A stretch of DNA of 64,000 bases. Source: Imbricaverruca yamaguchii. Taxonomy: Eukaryota; Arthropoda; Thecostraca; Neoverrucidae. Both the position numbers and the translations under genes were made by a program. Shown piece after piece: positions 1 through 13,884 of the stretch. Location: contig JAOTOL010001503.1 of assembly GCA_034440575.1 (NCBI GenBank), positions 490,001 through 554,000 on the forward strand. Reading direction: 5' to 3'. The notes beneath the pieces were generated by a model. The model was given only the letters and a program-made list of their open reading frames with translations, had not been told where the DNA came from and made no database searches. The stretch's first letter is position 1. Every line of letters starts with the position of its first letter.

Positions 1-480
1 TTAACGTAAATGTGCCCTTGCCTGAGCTTTGCTTGCAAAACACACTCGCTCTAAAAGCGGCGCAAATGAACTTTATGGTCCGGCACGCCTCTAAAAAAAA
101 ATCCTCCCTCCTCCCCAAGCTCCGGGTTAAGAATGAAAGCAGCTGCACAAGTGTCCACCGCCACCGCCCACTAAACTACGTTTAGTGCTGGCATTGGAGC
201 GACAGGTACCCCTGTCAATGAAGGGCGTATGTCCGGATGAGTTGCACAGGAAACGTTGCTTTTAACCTTGCACAATCACTCGAATTTAAGAGGCAATGTG
301 GTGAATGCGTGGAAAGATAAGGTGCATAGCGCTGGCGTTGCTAAGGTGAGACCGTAATCCATCTCCGACAGTCCGGTAATGACCAGAAAAACACACCCTG
401 TTTTGCTGGCATCAAGAAACCAACTAATAAAAACCTATTGTAAATAGCTCTGGGAATCTAGCACGGGAAACTAGCACATA
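1..480. other. No gene recognised
   Basis: I see no recognisable coding, RNA or repeat feature in this AT-moderate stretch. It precedes a GC-rich degenerate repeat. Confidence 0.5.
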
Positions 481-489
481 CCCCATGGA

Positions 490-905
490 GGTAAAAATAG
501 CATTAGCCTCACTAAAAGAAAATGCTGGGCAGCTGTGGTCTAACGGTCACTGGGACGGCTGTGGCCGTTGTGGCGGTCGTCACCATTGGGACGGTCGTAG
601 CCGTTTGAGCGGCCGTGACTGCTGGGGCAGCTGTGACCACTGGGACGATCGTCACCCCTGGGAAGGTCTTCACCGCCGGTACAAATGTGGCAGGCTGAAG
701 TGGCTGTGACCGCTGGGACGACCGTCGCCGCTAAGGTGACGGTGGCTGCTGGGACGGATTCATCCCTACGGGGGCCACCACTGCTGGGACCGCCATGGCT
801 GTTGTGACAGCCGCCGCTGCTGAAGCGGGTTTCGCCACCCTGGTGGCCGTACCCACTGGGACAACGGTCACCGCTGGGGCGGCCACCATCACCGTTCGGT
901 AAGTC
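490..905. repeat. Degenerate GC-rich minisatellite (GGGACGGYCGTCACCGCT-like)
   Basis: Short motifs such as GCTGGGACGGYCGT and GTGACCRCTGGGACG recur every 18 to 36 bases with many changes. The open frame across it (485-709, rich in Gly, Trp and Arg) follows from a repeat based on triplets and is not a credible protein. Confidence 0.6.
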
Positions 906-1079
906 GCCTAGTAACGATGTTCATGTTCCTCAAGAAGCGGTGTCGTATCGCAGAATGTGACGGCATTTTTTCATGGTGGATGTGCATCATAGCGAGAGAG
1001 CTCAGACCAGCATAGCGTATTTTGTTCCTTATTAAGGGTATCCATGCCTCCAGGGAGATGTAGAGACGTGCAGAAGTAC

Positions 1080-2860
1080 CCCGTGGCTCTCTTCACCGCT
1101 CATGATCCTTTTGTATTCTTAGGGGCCCTTCGTAGTCCTTGGAAGCATTTCTAGTTCTCAGGGATATCCTAGATCTGAGGCGGGCCCTCAGTATTCCTCT
1201 CAACCATCGTCAGTTCTCAATGACACCCTTAGCTCTCGGGGGACTCAATTCCTCAGGTGCCCATCCCAAACCACAGGGGCATCCAAGTCCAGCTCTCTCT
1301 GGCTTTAAGGGGCCCTATGCATCCGCCAGGGACCCTGTTCAAATTTCATGGCCCTTTCCATTTCTCGACAAACCTGTCTAGCTTTCAGGGGAAGTCCATC
1401 CCAAGACAGGCCTCACAATTTCTAACAAGCAACGTTCGCTCTCGAAACATCCTCAACTTTTAGATGACACTGTGAACTAAGATAGTATTCTTGGCTATCA
1501 AGGACAATCTAGCTCTGAAACTGACCCTCGGCATTCTTCACAGTCATCGCTAACCATTAGAGATTTTTGATAACTGGTGAGGGCCCTGTTCTACTCATAG
1601 GGACTCATGCCAAACATCTTGGGCATTTTTGGGCAGTCCTTGATAGCGATTGGTAATCATTTTCAATCGTCAGGAACTCTCTTCAACTATTAGGGGCCGT
1701 TCCCAGTCTTCGATGGCTTTTCTAGTTTCAAGGGCATTCCAGCTCTTAGGCGGGCCCTAAGTATTCCTGACAACCATCGCTGGGCTTCGGGACTCTTCCC
1801 GGCTCTATTTACCCTCAGGAGCCTTCTCAAGCCTCTAGGAATCGTTTCCATTTATTGACATTTTTGGCTGGGTTCAAGCACATTTTGGCTCTGAAGTTGT
1901 CCATCAGTATATCTTACAGTAATTATCATCATGCATTGAATATTCTCAGCCCTGAGGGGTCCTCTCAACCTCCGGGAATTCCAGTTCAGTCTTATTGTGC
2001 TCTCAGCGACAATCTTCATCCCAGGATCCTACCCTGCTCTTAAAGACGAATCACTCTTAGGGGTCCTGTCCATCCACTCTGTACCCATTTAAACTTTTAA
2101 AAAAACGTTCCAGCCCTCTCTGGCCCCCAGGCGGCCTGCTTCTTCATCAGGGCTCTCAGGACCGTGCCTACTCATCAGCACTTCGGGGACATTTCCAGCC
2201 GAAACTGCCCTTTTCAGCTGGCAAGGACAATATAGTTCTCTTCAGGGCTCTTCGCGGACCTTACCAGCCAACATGGTGGAGGCCTTCTGGCCCCATGTAC
2301 CCTTTCCGAACAACCTTTGTATGCATTTTAGAGGGGTAATCGGATTAGGGGTCATTTTTAGCGACTCGGGGCCTGGTCTGTCAGCCTAAAATCCCTCCTT
2401 CAACAGTTTGGACTCAACAATTCAGGGGCAAATGTACGGCTTGTGCCCAATCCTCCGGCCCAAGAGTCCTTGAAATCGGCTCAAGGTCCTGTCTGACGAT
2501 CCGAGGTTCTCTACGCCAATTATGGGGCGCTTGCGGTTGTCGCAGGGTTCCTCTTTAGCGACCCAGGGCCTTTCCGTCCGGCCGAAACCCACTTGTCAAA
2601 TGTGTACTCCCCTCCATCAGGTCAGGGGCCATTTTTTCGTCTTGTTTGCGCCGTCAGCCAAGGGCCCCTTCCTGTTCGTCCGGGGTCCTCTCCGCCAAGC
2701 TCGGGGTCTTTTCAATGGTCCGGGCCCCCTTCATCAATCAAGAAGCGCTTCTGTTGGTCCAGATCAGGATTCTGAACATCCGTCCGCGGACACCCTCCGT
2801 TGACTCGAGGCCCTCTTCATCGGTAGGGGGCCCTCTATGCGCCCCTTAGCTCTTTCTTTT
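1080..2860. repeat. Highly degenerate ~30-bp minisatellite with GGGCCC-type core
   Basis: Phrases like CTCAGGGGCCCT, followed by TTC and CAGTTCTC-like words, recur roughly every 25 to 35 bases over about 1.8 kb. The reverse-complement flavour of the same words (GGGCCCCAAAAGTCG-like) fills 32.67-34.30 kb, so the two tracts may be one old family. Several ORFs of 60-97 codons here overlap in different frames and show no protein signature. Confidence 0.55.
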
Positions 2861-2944
2861 TTAAATTGGGTTGTTCACGACACACTTTATACAATATGCC
2901 GCCGCACACACTGCTTCGCCAGTAAACCGCGAGGTTTGGAAATG

Positions 2945-3022
2945 TCTGAACGGCTCGAGCGTTAAACCCGGGACCTTTGCATCCATAGTTCAACGCTCTA
3001 ACCACTCGGCCATCCCCGCGTC
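2945..3022 (-). repeat. tRNA-derived SINE head or tRNA pseudogene
   Basis: The reverse complement starts GCGGGGATGGCCGAGTGGTT, a perfect A-box match (TGGCCGAGTGG), followed about 35 bases later by GGTCCCGGGTTTAACGC, a decayed B box. A loose anticodon-like stem can be drawn (GCGTT with GATGC), but its loop has eight bases and there is no matching acceptor 3' strand. It is therefore not a functional tRNA. The phrase AAGGTCCCGGGTT recurs at 35.9 kb in a second SINE-like copy. Confidence 0.55.
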
Positions 3023-4053
3023 AATGTCACGCCTGGTGTCAAAAGAGAACACATGTCACGACGTGCTTTCCATAGCCTGTCGAACGGTTTTGGTCCCATT
3101 GCTCTACTTTCAGTGGTTAACGTTTTCAATTCCAATGCGAATCTCAATACCAATACTAAAGTGACTTGACACAAATTCCCCTCCAAAATTTGTGACGTCG
3201 GCAGTCAACTCTCCTGCCCCACCCCCTGTTCTGCCGCCGTGACACCAGTTTCCAGCACCATTACTCATGATAAATAGCAGCTTTTCTTGGACATCAGATG
3301 TATCGCATTACAACTTCCTCATCTATATTTTGTGCAGCTTGGACTGAGCCTGTCACACCCTTTCCATGTGTTTCTTTGCGCGGGACATCGTGGCGACACA
3401 CGGCCGCGCGCCAACCATCCACCTGAGACAACCAGCGAGACGGAGCTGGGAAAGGCCCTTTACATACGGATCTGGTCCGACTGCCGTTGGCCGCCCGCGT
3501 AGCAGGCCACCTCGGGAGAGCACAGTAATGGTCGGGTGGCCGACGGCGCGTGCGGCCGATAATTACAGCTGGCTCGCCGTGGGGAGCCAATCAGCGCGCA
3601 CCACGGGAGTCGCGCGCCCAGATGGCAGCGCATGGTACATTCTAATGATGTAAACTCCCGCCTTTCACTAATTGTTTCTTATGGATGCTCTCCAGCTGAT
3701 TGTTTGAATTCTGTAAAAGGAGATGGCGTTAAATTACGTCTCGGTGGGTGACCGGCCATTTACGCTGATGTGTGACGAAAAGCGGAACAGCCGTATCATG
3801 AGTGGAGATAGATGGCCACCAGCATTCATAAGGCACAACTCATCGTGTCGGAGAGACGGTCGGGTAGAGGCGGCTCGATGTGACGCGCACTTCTCTGCTG
3901 GCGAGGCTCCGTCAGCCGGTCCGGTCAGGTGTGTCTGACGAGAGCAGTGCCGCGGACGGGCGTCACGTTTGGATATACATGGCTCAGTGAAGCTTGGTTT
4001 CCAATGCCAATAATTATATTCATTCCTCCTCACCAGTCATTTGCATACGAATA

Positions 4054-4057
<4 letters not shown>
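3023..4057. other. No gene recognised
   Basis: This is mixed-composition DNA with a GC-rich part at about 3390-3960. Both strands carry 60-100 codon open frames without motifs. I see nothing I can name. Confidence 0.4.
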
Positions 4058-4103
<46 letters not shown>

Positions 4104-4108
4104 ACATA

Positions 4109-4164
<56 letters not shown>
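4058..4164. repeat. (TA)n microsatellite
   Basis: This is a TA dinucleotide tract interrupted once by GTATACATATGCA. It directly abuts the 3' tail of the minus-strand LINE fragment that follows. Confidence 0.95.
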
Positions 4165-5917
<1,753 letters not shown>

Positions 5918-6970
5918 CTAGGCCACCTGGTCTGCAGTCTCCAGACAACTTACTGAGGCCTCCAGATCTGCAGACCCCAGACAATATGCTGAGGCCTCCT
6001 CGTCTGCCTTCTCCAGACAATATACTGAGGCCTCTGGGTCTGCAGCCTCCGGACAATATGCTGAGGCCTCCGGGTCTGCAGACACCAGACAACATTCTGA
6101 GGCCTCCTGGTCTGCAGCCTCCGGACAACATACTGAGGCCTCCGGGTCTGTAGACTCCAGACAATATACTGAAGCCTCCTGGTCTGCAGACTCCAGGCAA
6201 TATACTGAGGCATAGTGGTCTGCAGACTCCAGGCAATATACTGAAGCCTCCTGGTCTGCAGACTCCAGGCAATATACTGAGGCATAGTGGTCTGCAGACT
6301 CCAGACAATATACTGAAGCCTCCTGGTCTGCAGATTCCAGGCAATATACTGAGGCATAGTGGTCTGCAGACTCCAAGCAACATACTGAGGCCTCCGGGCC
6401 TACTTCCTCCAGATAATACACTGGGGCCTCCTGGACTGCTTCCTTCAGACAATATGCTGAGGCCTCCTGGTCTGAAGACTTCAGACAATATACTCAATAT
6501 AATCAATATACTTCAGACAATATACTCAAGCCTCCTGATCTCTTTGGTCCAAACAATATCCTGGGGCCACGTGGTCTGCAGACTCCGGACAACATCTTGA
6601 GGCCTCCTGGTCTGCTTTCTCCAGACAATATGCTGAAGCCTCCTGGTCCGCCTTCTCCAGACAATATACTGAGCCCTGCTGGTCTGCAGCCTCCGGACAA
6701 TATACTGAGGCCTTCTGTTCTGCAGATTCCAGACAACATATTGTTGCCTCCTGGTCTGCAGCCTCCGGACAATATACTGAGGCCTCCTGGTCTGCATCCT
6801 CCGGACAATATGCTGAGGCCTCCTGGTCTGCCTTCTCCGGACAATATGCTGAGGCCTCCTGGTTTGCCTTCTCCGAACAATATGCTGAGGCCTCCTGGTC
6901 TGCTTTCTCCAGACAATATACTGAGGTCTCCTGGTCTGCAGCCTCCGGACAATATGCTGAGGCCTCCTGA
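5918..6970. repeat. 36-bp tandem array, about 29 copies
   Basis: The unit is 36 bases, built from CTGAGGCCTCCTGGTCTGCA followed by GCCTCCGGACAATATA. Copies differ by a few substitutions, and a patch near 6480-6560 is disturbed. Since 36 is divisible by three, several frames stay open on both strands (for example a 12-residue PPGLQPPDNILR repeat on plus and a 12-residue repeat on minus). Equal openness of frames and lack of an exon context argue that this is a minisatellite, not a repeat protein. Confidence 0.9.
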
Positions 6971-7084
6971 CGAATGTTTAGGCTTTCCGTGAACTCCGTC
7001 GGTGCCTTATCAAGGCTAATGGGGGAGTCCTGTTTTTGATCGTCCGGACAACAACGCGGGGCCGCTGCCGAGTGTTAGGATGGT

Positions 7085-7306
7085 TTGAGACCCAAATCAC
7101 GATCGTGACGCCGCTGGGAAGGTGTCGTCTCGTGACAGAATTATACCACCATCGTGATTCCCCTTGGAATGTGCCTTCTCGCGACAGACCTACATCACGA
7201 TCGTGACGCCCTTGGGAAGATGTCGTCTCGTGACAAACCCAGACCTCGATCCTAACGCCGCTGGGAAGGTGTCGTCTCGTGACAAACCCAGACCTCGATC
7301 CGGCGC
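7085..7306. repeat. ~50-bp tandem repeat, about 4 copies
   Basis: The phrase CTGGGAAGGTGTCGTCTCGT, followed by GACAAACCCAGACCTCGATC, repeats about four times. The last two copies are nearly identical and the first two are more diverged. Confidence 0.8.
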
Positions 7307-7444
7307 TCAATCAGCGCGGCGCGGTAGTGCCAAGGCTGTCAACTGTCAACGAGCACAATCAGTGCCGGCATCGGCGACAGCGTGCTGATGCGACATCGTT
7401 GGTTCCACAGCCATAGCGGCGGGTACTGCACCCGTCCGGGTCCC

Positions 7445-8235
7445 CACCGCCACCGCCACCGTGCCGCCGCTGCCACCGCCGCCGCCACCGTGCCGCCACC
7501 ACCGCCACCGTCACTGCCACCGCCGCCGCCGCCACCATGCCGCCACCGCCGCCGCCACCGTGCCGCTACCGTGCCGCCACCGCTACCGTCACCGTTACCA
7601 TCACCGTCACCGTCACCGTCACCGTCACCGTCACCGTCACCGTCACCGTCACCGTCACCGTCACCGTCACCGTCACCGCCACCGCCACCGTCACCGTCAC
7701 CGTCACCGTCACCGCCACCGCCACCGTCACCGTCACCGTCACCGTCACCGTCACCGCCACCGCCACCGCCACCGCCACCGCCACCGCCACCGCCGCCGCC
7801 ACCGCCGCCGCCACCGTGCTGCCTCCGTGCCGCCACCGCCGCCGCCACCGTGCCGCCTCCGTGCCGTCACCGTGCCGTCACCCTGCCGTCACCGTGCCGC
7901 CACCGCTGCCGCCACCGCCGCCACCGCCGCCACAGTGCCGTCACCGTGCCGTCACCGTGCCGTCACCGTGCCGTCACCGTGCCGCCACCGTGCCGCTACC
8001 GTGCCTCCACCGTGCCGTCACCGTGCCGTCACCGTGCCGCCTCCCTGCCGCCACCGCCGCCGCCACCGTGCCGCCAACGCCGCCGCCGTGCCGCCTCCCT
8101 GCCGCCACCGTGCCGCCACCGTGCCGCCGCCGCCGCCGTGCCGCCAACGCCGCCGCCTCCCTGCCGCCAACGCCGCCTCCCTGCCGCCACCGTGCCGCCA
8201 CCGTGCCGCCGCCGCCGCCGTGCCGCCATCCGACT
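7445..8235. repeat. GCC/ACC/GTC trinucleotide-hexanucleotide tract
   Basis: This is a long, impure repeat of ACCGTC, ACCGCC and GTGCCGCC words, purest as (ACCGTC)n at about 7600-7676. All six frames are open for long distances, giving poly-Pro, poly-Arg-His, poly-Gly-Asp and similar strings. None of these is a credible protein. Confidence 0.9.
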
Positions 8236-9450
8236 GATCGCAATCGGCGGCGCGGCAGGCCGGGCGTGCGCTCGGGCGCCGGCGAGACCAGCGGTCGGCG
8301 ACGGCCGGCTCGCTGATTACGCCGTGTTCTCGGCTGCGGGGACAGTTATTAGTGCTGATGGAATGATAAAAGATCCCGTGATCGGCAGTAGAGTGGCTGA
8401 AGATGCGGTGACCGTGCTATTTCGGGCGGGTTTGCACACAATGATACGCTCGAGAGTAGTGGAAAGTATTGCGAAAAAGGATTCAAAACAGCTTCTTTTC
8501 GACACAGGGCTACTTCGGGCTCATTATATTTTGATGTACTTAATCTGTGTTTCTTGTAGTGGTCCCCTGCTGTAAGGAACTGTAGGTAGGCTGGAGACCT
8601 AGGGACGGCTCATATAACACGAAAATGTCTGAATGGACAGGACACGAGTGTTGTGGGGGAAGGGGTAAATTATGGTTGTGACGTTTCGAAAATAATGTGA
8701 GGGTAGGGGCGGTTGATGAGCCACTGGTACAGGACAGGACAGTGGAGAGCAGAAGTAAAACTTCAGAGTGTTCTGGCAGGTGCGGAATAGACAAGCACAG
8801 CAAATATAGGACAAATGATGGGCAGAGCTAGTATAGTGATCCACGATGTACCTGCACGAAGTACACTTGTAGTCATAACACTTTTTATTACGGTTGAGCA
8901 AGCGCATTCGGTAAAATTCGTGGGTGTTGAGATATGATCTGATATGAACCTGTCGGCATTTTACTGTATGTACCTTGAACCATTTGTTCGTGCTTCTTAA
9001 TTCGAAGTGACACATTAAGAAAAATTGGACAAATAATGAACCGCTTGAATAGACACACCTGAAAATGCTAAGTAATGCATGTTGCTACAAAACACTTAGC
9101 TGCGAGGTCTTCGTTGTGAAAAAGTCCAATGCACCTTGTGCGCAGCCTTTTCAACCATGAGCCTTTGAAAATGCTACAACAGATTTTTGTGACTTCTTTG
9201 TATGCTACGAGTGTACTTCAAATTTCCGGAACACAGCAGAAAAAAAGCATGGGACTAGTAGTGACCAGAAACATAAAGTGGCATGTGGTTTATCTGTATT
9301 ATGCTGATTGCTTGCGGAGGCGTGCATAAGTTTTGGAAAATCGACTGTATCTATGCCCCCGATTTCGTGTGCTCTAATTTTGTGACTTCACACATTACAA
9401 TATTGGTCATCAAAGCATAGTCATTAAATGTTGAGACTTTTTTTACTTAG
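8236..9450. other. No gene recognised
   Basis: This is AT-moderate unique-looking sequence. I see no protein motif or repeat here. Confidence 0.4.
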
Positions 9451-9880
9451 ACTGCCGCAAAATTATACTGAATCATTTATAAATTGAAAATATCTATGAA
9501 AAAAAATCACCAAAAATATTATAATTCCATTTAGTCAATCAACGGGCTTCATAGGTTCACTGTCGTCAGAAAATCCCCGAGTGGTAAATCAACAAGCGTT
9601 ATAAATGTTTGCTTTCAGGCCATTCTTCAAGAACAAAAACCATGAGTATCTTCTGTTTTCGCTTGGGTGGATAATTGTGCTTCGCGAGGTCCATAATTTG
9701 CATAATCGTAAAGCTTTATAGGCCTTAGGTTGCCTTCTCCTGCACATATATTGATATATCTTGAACAAACGTGACTCTAAGCGTCCTTGGGTATCTTCAA
9801 GACCATGGAGGGGCGTCTGAGTCGGCCTTAAGTGCGTACGTCAAGTTAGCGTCGTATTTGTATTCAGCGACGAGTTCGCC
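9451..9880 (+). repeat. Dispersed repeat, copy 1 of 2 (unclassified)
   Basis: Over about 430 bases this matches 44645-45067 in the same orientation, with shared words such as GCCGCAAAATTAT, CACATATATTGATATAT, TCAAGACCATGGAGG and TACGTCAAGTTA. No reading frame is conserved between the two copies. The family is unknown to me and is probably a non-autonomous element or the UTR of one. Confidence 0.7.
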
Positions 9881-9984
9881 AGAGGCGTACTTGTGTTGGT
9901 ATTGGCATTCAGCGACGGGTGTATGATCTTTCGAATCAGTGACCACAAGTGCTTCTTTATATACTGAACACGCTGGAAAGAACT

Positions 9985-10880
9985 ACACAAGTCTCACATG
10001 ACCACTTTATCGGTCAAGGTCCAACGCAAACCGGTTTCTTCGTTCGTCTCGCATTTGTTCGTTTTCACCCAAACCTGCCTAAATCTGATATCCAGCGACA
10101 GCCAGTGGTGAACCCTCGTGTAACATTTTAAGCCGGGACATGTCAAGGTCAATTTTCAACGTCAAATGCTGTTGTTAATGTCAAACGTCAAAAGTTGATA
10201 ATTCGAAATAATCTCGACGGTTAAAAGCCAAGCTGACTTTTTCGCCCCGCATTTGTTTTCGTTTTCGCCCAAGCTTACTCAGATCCACTATCATACCCAT
10301 GATGAAACCTCGAGTAACATTTTGAAATCGGAATTTGTCAAGGTTAAACCTCAAGATCAGAGGCTAGTTTGAATTTTTCGAAGTCCTCGTGATTCGTCTC
10401 CACGGGCTCAAATTGCACAAAGTGGATGTTATTTGACGTAGCTTGTTGTGCCATATTATAGTTAATAAATCGAACTAATTTCAAAGGTCAAAGGTCAAGT
10501 CGATTTCTTCGTTCGCCCCGCATTTTTCTTCGTCCTAGCCTACCCACATCTGGCATCAAGCAATTACCCGTAGGAAACCTCGAGTAACATTTCAAACCGG
10601 GACAGGTCAATGTCAAACCATGAGGTAAAATGTTGACTAAATTGCTCGAAGTCCTCGCGTCTCGTCGCTATGACTTCAATTTTCATAACGTGTCATTTGA
10701 CATGCCGTGAGGTACTATAGCGGATTTTGAAATGTCTAGTGAAGCGATATGTTCAGAAACGAAACTAATTTTGATGGTTAAAGGCCGATGTCATGCACTT
10801 CCATGTTTCTTCGTTTTCTTTCAATGCTACCCATATGTGGAATCAATAGGTACGTACGGTTGGGGTCATAAGCGGACAAA
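9985..10880 (+). repeat. Diverged ~270-bp satellite-like array, part 1
   Basis: Units carry, in order, TTTCTTCGTTCGCCCCGCAT, CTACCCAGATCT-like, CGAGTAACATTT, CCGGGACATGTCAAGGTCAA and GAAGTCCTCG-like words. The starts are about 205 to 290 bases apart. The same unit recurs at 12.5-13.56 kb and, inverted, at 18.72-18.99 and 45.69-46.37 kb. Confidence 0.75.
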
Positions 10881-11010
10881 ATACCGATAGAGCCACTCTG
10901 GTGGTGGGCTGGTGAAGGAACACTATCAGGGTGGGCTTGCTTTTAATAATGCTATATTCTAGTTTCTAGAGGAGGTCCAAGCAATTTCCGATGGTCAAAG
11001 CTGAACAACA

Positions 11011-11828
11011 TTAACCCGTCCCGTCTCGGAGGGGGTTTCAACCGCCTCCCCCCTCAGTTTTTTTCGAGGATAGTGAACGAACGGCGCGCTACCGCGCGCC
11101 CAGATTTGGCATACCTTTTTCCACATCAATTTGGCATGGTGCATCAAAATTTTGAAGTCAGGTCGTCAAGGGTCAACGAGTTAGTCAAGGTCAAGTGAGG
11201 TCATCTCTAAAAAAGTTCAACCAGTCGTCATGCTTTAACGGATACAGATATGTTAATGAAACATTCAGCGTTTGCTTATCGTTAGGGATGCAACAAAAGG
11301 TATAAGGAGATTTTTCTCTTTTTTTTCGTTTTTCACTAATATAAATTTGGCATATTTCCCTATTGCAGTTCAAATCGAAATGTATGGCAAAAGTAAGCAT
11401 TTTGTATTAGGGCAAGTTGACTTCCAACATCGTTTCTCGGTCTGCTCTGGCCATTAGAAAAGGAAAATGAAAGAAGACGTGAAAGCTCAAACTTTTGAGA
11501 AAAAAGAAGTATTTTTGTGGGCCGAAAAAAATTGTATGGCCTTGGTCGATTTCATTTTCTGATTCCAAATGTATTCTTCAAATATCCCCAAAATGAACTC
11601 CCCAAAGCCAAAAACATAATGTAAGTCGTGAAAAGTCGTGAAAATCTAGCCCCCTAGTGACGTCACTTTTGGGGCTGTTTTGAGAGGAGCATCCGGACCC
11701 TATTCGTCGAGCGCTTTCCGATGACACCTCTTTCGTTTTCGTGCGATGCTTAGTTTGGATTTTAGTTTGGTCTTCAACCACCCCGAGACGGGGTATGAGG
11801 ATTTGACCGGAAAGACGGTGCGGGTTAA
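11011..11828 (+). mobile_element. TTAA-flanked piggyBac-like non-autonomous element, copy A
   Basis: The element is bounded by TTAA at both ends (11011-11014 and 11825-11828). Just inside are inverted termini CCCGTCCCGTCT and, at the far end, the reverse complement of CCCGCACCGTCT. A TTAA target with termini beginning CCC is the signature of the piggyBac superfamily. The interior has no transposase frame, so it is a MITE-like element. An inverted copy lies at 24550-25389 (840 bp) and a 5' part at 32089-32665. The subterminal sequence contains a further CCCCGAGACGGG match between the ends. Confidence 0.8.
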
Positions 11829-12499
11829 AACATGCTCTCTTATGGTGTGTAGGTATGATATGATATGATATGATAAGTATGCTCTCTTATGTATTTGTGT
11901 TGTCAGCAAATCATTTCACCCTGTCACTGCCCTGAAAGTGAAATGGTAAGAATTGGCCACTCAACTACTTGTTATAAAACTAGTCATGCTTCTTCTGTAT
12001 TTCTGTATGAAGCGCTGACAATTGCCAATGTTCGTAGCTAAAGGAAAATCGAACGTGCGACATTTTGATGTGATGAATAACTTCCATGGAATTTTAACCC
12101 TGTCATTTTTACACTCATTTCCAGAATTTGTGTCTCAAACTATCACATTGCATTCCTTTAAATTTATATCAGATGTTCTACCTTAGCGAATGAAATTAAA
12201 ATAATCTTAAGAACGGCATACAATCAGCTGCCTTCTGGTGTCATACTCAATTACCTTTCATACATATCTAACCCTGTCATTTTCAACCTTTTGACATGAA
12301 GCTTTCAGACACTGAAGCTATCGCATGGCTCGATACACGTCGAGCGCCGACATTTGCTGCCTGCAACAGTATGGCTGACGAATGGCGGGCGGCGAAAAGA
12401 AAGAAAGTTCCAACCTTGATCAATACCAAGCAACATCGGCCTAGCCACGACCAAATTGTGTAGGAGAAACTCACGGTTGTGGATGATTTTTTTTCCATT

Positions 12500-13560
12500 T
12501 CCATTTGGTGAATTCTTCCCTGCATCAAGCGATAACCAGTGGTTAACACTTGAGTAACATTTTAAACCGAGACATATCATCAAAGGCTTGATTGAGTCTT
12601 CGATGACGTCGTGTTTCGTCGCTATGGCTTCAATTTGTAGGAAATAAATGCCATTTGACGTCGCTTGTTGCGTGGTGTCAAAAAGTTGGTAATTCGAAAT
12701 AATCTTGGCGTGTCAAGATTCAAATTGATCTCTTCGGTCGTATCGCATTTTTTGGTTGGGGAGGGGGGGTTCGCCCAAGCCTACCCAGATCTATTATCAA
12801 TTGATAGTCCATGGTGGATACTCGAGTAGCATTTTGAAACTGGGATATGTGAAGTCAAATTTCAAGGTCACTGACGAGTTTGGATGTTTTCGAAGTTCCC
12901 ACAATTTTTCTCTATGGGTTCAATTACACCAACTGTGTGTTATTCGACGCTGTTTGTGCCGCATCATGATGCTACGAAACCGAACTAATTTCAAAGGTCA
13001 AAGGGCATACTAATTTCTTCGGTCGCCTCGCGTTTGTTATTCGTCTTAACCTACCCACGCCTAGAGTCAATCAATAGCCCGCGATGAACTTGGTGTATTA
13101 TTTCAAGCCGGGACATGTCAATGTCAAACCACAAGATCGAAGGCTAGCTTACATTGCTCGAAGCCCTCGCGTATCGTCAGAATGACTTACATTTTCATGA
13201 GGTGGTGTCATTCGACGTACTGTAAGGTACTCTAGCAAACCGTTCAGAAATCGCATTAATTTGCGAAGTCAAAGGCCCAGCTCATTTCTTCGGTCGCCCC
13301 TGTTTGTTTCTTCATTTTCTCCCAAAGCTACCTATGTTCGGCATCAAGGGACAGCACGTGGGCAACCCCCGAGTAACATTTGAACCCGGGACATGTCAGA
13401 TCATGCCTCAAGGTCAAATGCTAGTTTTAATTTGTCAGTGTTTTCCTTTTGTCGCTATATCTTCAATTTGCATTATGTGGGCGTCATTCAACGTGACTTG
13501 CCGTACAGTATCATAATGTTGAGATATTGAAATAGTTTCAAAGGTGACGAAGGTTCTGTG
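12500..13560 (+). repeat. Diverged ~270-bp satellite-like array, part 2
   Basis: Three to four units share the TTTCTTCGGTCGCC, CTACCCA, GAGTAACATTT, GGGACATGTCA and TTCAATTTGCATTATGTGGG words seen in part 1. Starts are about 268 and 287 bases apart. The copies are well diverged, so the array is old. Confidence 0.75.
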
Positions 13561-13884
13561 TGTGTACAATGAGTGAGTGTAATAGGAATAGGAGGATCAA
13601 ATATACTTTCGTTTGCAGCCGTTGTGATAGCCGACAATCAAATCCTACATGACTGGGAGTTCCCTCAAGAGATCTGTCTGTGACCTGTTCGGACGGCGAT
13701 CTCATCACTGATTTTACATTTACACTGTCACATTGCTGTTCCCGACATATACATATACTATTTTTTTCAAATTGTCCTCTTTCCTCTTAATGGTTCAACT
13801 GAAGTTGTCAATTTTGCAAGAAAGCTACACGTGAATGCGCACGATTGTATAGCCAGCCCAAGTTCATAACCACGATATAAAAAT

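Noticed and set aside
2945..3022. Functional tRNA gene on the minus strand
   Set aside because: The A box is good, but the B box is decayed, the anticodon loop has the wrong size and the acceptor stem does not close.
7382..8575. 397-codon Pro/Ser-rich open frame
   Set aside because: It runs through a GCC/ACC/GTC simple repeat that is open in all frames on both strands.
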